Assembly (NCBI GenBank): GCA_014190235.1
Contig: BJGC01000005.1
Span: 41,989-105,988 of the forward strand
Reading direction: 5' to 3'
Origin: Actinomycetes bacterium
Lineage (GTDB): Bacteria; Actinomycetota; Acidimicrobiia; Acidimicrobiales; Ilumatobacteraceae
Length of the DNA: 64,000 nucleotides
The stretch's first letter is position 1, and every line of letters begins with the position of its first letter. Positions 63,868 through 64,000 of this stretch are shown here, in pieces. Made by a program: the position numbers and the translations under genes. The notes beneath the pieces were generated by a model. It ran no database searches. It saw nothing but the letters and a program-made list of their open reading frames with translations, and was not told the origin of the DNA.

Positions 63868-64000
63868 CCAAAAGGGTTGCTTGCGCGACTGCCCATTTGT
63901 AGTCGGCCTTGCCAACTGGAGTGCGCTGCACAAGTGGCACAAAGAAAATCTCTTTAGGCACTTTGTAGTCAGCGATAAGTCGTCGACAATGTTCGCGGAG
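63857..64000 (-). CDS. Acyl-CoA synthetase / AMP-dependent ligase, C-terminal fragment
   Basis: The last 47 codons of a gene that continues beyond the window. The sequence has CRRLIADYKVPKEIFFVP and RTPVGKADYKWA. This is the C-terminal mobile domain of AMP-forming acyl-CoA ligases, with the conserved lysine in GKADYK. Ligases of this class activate carboxylic acids as CoA thioesters, which fits the neighbouring dehydrogenases. It converges on the DUF2889 gene and overlaps it by 11 bases. Confidence 0.85.
   Translation of the reverse strand, partial: LREHCRRLIADYKVPKEIFFVPLVQRTPVGKADYKWAVAQATLLATP

Noticed and set aside
1..64000. CRISPR arrays, insertion sequences, prophage genes, toxin-antitoxin pairs
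   Set aside because: No regularly spaced repeats, transposases, phage structural genes or small paired toxin genes were recognised anywhere in the window.

Overview
The window is a dense stretch of ordinary chromosome from an actinobacterium, most likely a member of class Acidimicrobiia (Ilumatobacter-like lineages). This placement is an inference from gene content, not a measurement. The supporting features are a BldD-type regulator, glucosyl-3-phosphoglycerate synthase, F420-type LLM oxidoreductases, a PAC2 protein, a fused LivH-LivM permease, the conserved comEA-comEC-holA / rpsT / lepA / hrcA-dnaJ-rsmE block, and many starts with a TANNNT hexamer 6-8 bases upstream and no Shine-Dalgarno sequence (probable leaderless mRNAs). 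I see no insertion sequences, prophage, CRISPR arrays or rRNA genes. One tRNA (Val, GAC) is present.

Region by region. 1-4013 (minus) is a polyamine uptake and breakdown operon: aldehyde dehydrogenase, PotA-like ATPase, PotD-like binding protein and the first codons of a permease cut by the window edge. 4144-10930 holds a cytochrome P450, a GDPD-like lipoprotein, a small zinc-ribbon protein, an MFS exporter, divergent murF and ddl, and a LysM lipoprotein. 11004-17019 (minus) is gltB-gltD, glutamate synthase. 17185-20188 holds two crotonase-family proteins, a nitroreductase and a GntR regulator divergent from aconitase. 20256-29815 carries aconitase, a LysR regulator, an acyl-CoA carboxylase subunit, citrate synthase, a quinone oxidoreductase, isocitrate dehydrogenase and an acyl-CoA dehydrogenase, so three consecutive TCA-cycle enzymes lie close together.

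The most interesting item is at about 22535-22704. On the minus strand, between aconitase and lysR, a promoter with 17-base spacing precedes three tandem hairpins whose loops each hold five or six consecutive C residues, the last behaving as a terminator. This fits the 6C small RNA of actinobacteria. A 15-base perfect dyad lies about 47-61 bases upstream of its predicted start and about 50 bases upstream of the divergent lysR gene, so LysR control of a 6C-type RNA is a testable new circuit.

29837-34047 contains an EamA exporter whose GTG start lies four bases after the tRNA-Val 3' end, and a large secreted RCC1-like protein. 34096-43038 is the housekeeping block hemW, bldD-like gene, rsmE, dnaJ, hrcA, photolyase, lepA, rpsT and holA. 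43043-46404 carries comEC and comEA, separated by an opposite-strand membrane protein gene, and a thioredoxin-TPR protein. 46435-51024 has PAC2, an LLM oxidoreductase, gpgS, fused folB-folK and a hydrolase.

51021-64000 looks like a CoA-dependent catabolic region. It has two thiolase-fold proteins without the usual nucleophilic cysteine and two DUF35/OB-fold partners, divergent from a branched-chain-type ABC transporter (binding protein, fused permease, two ATPases) across a strong dyad. These are followed by an LLM oxidoreductase, an acyl-CoA dehydrogenase pair, a DUF2889 protein and the C-terminus of an acyl-CoA ligase. Together these suggest uptake and beta-oxidation-like or retro-aldol breakdown of a carboxylic acid such as a steroid side chain; the substrate cannot be read from the sequence.
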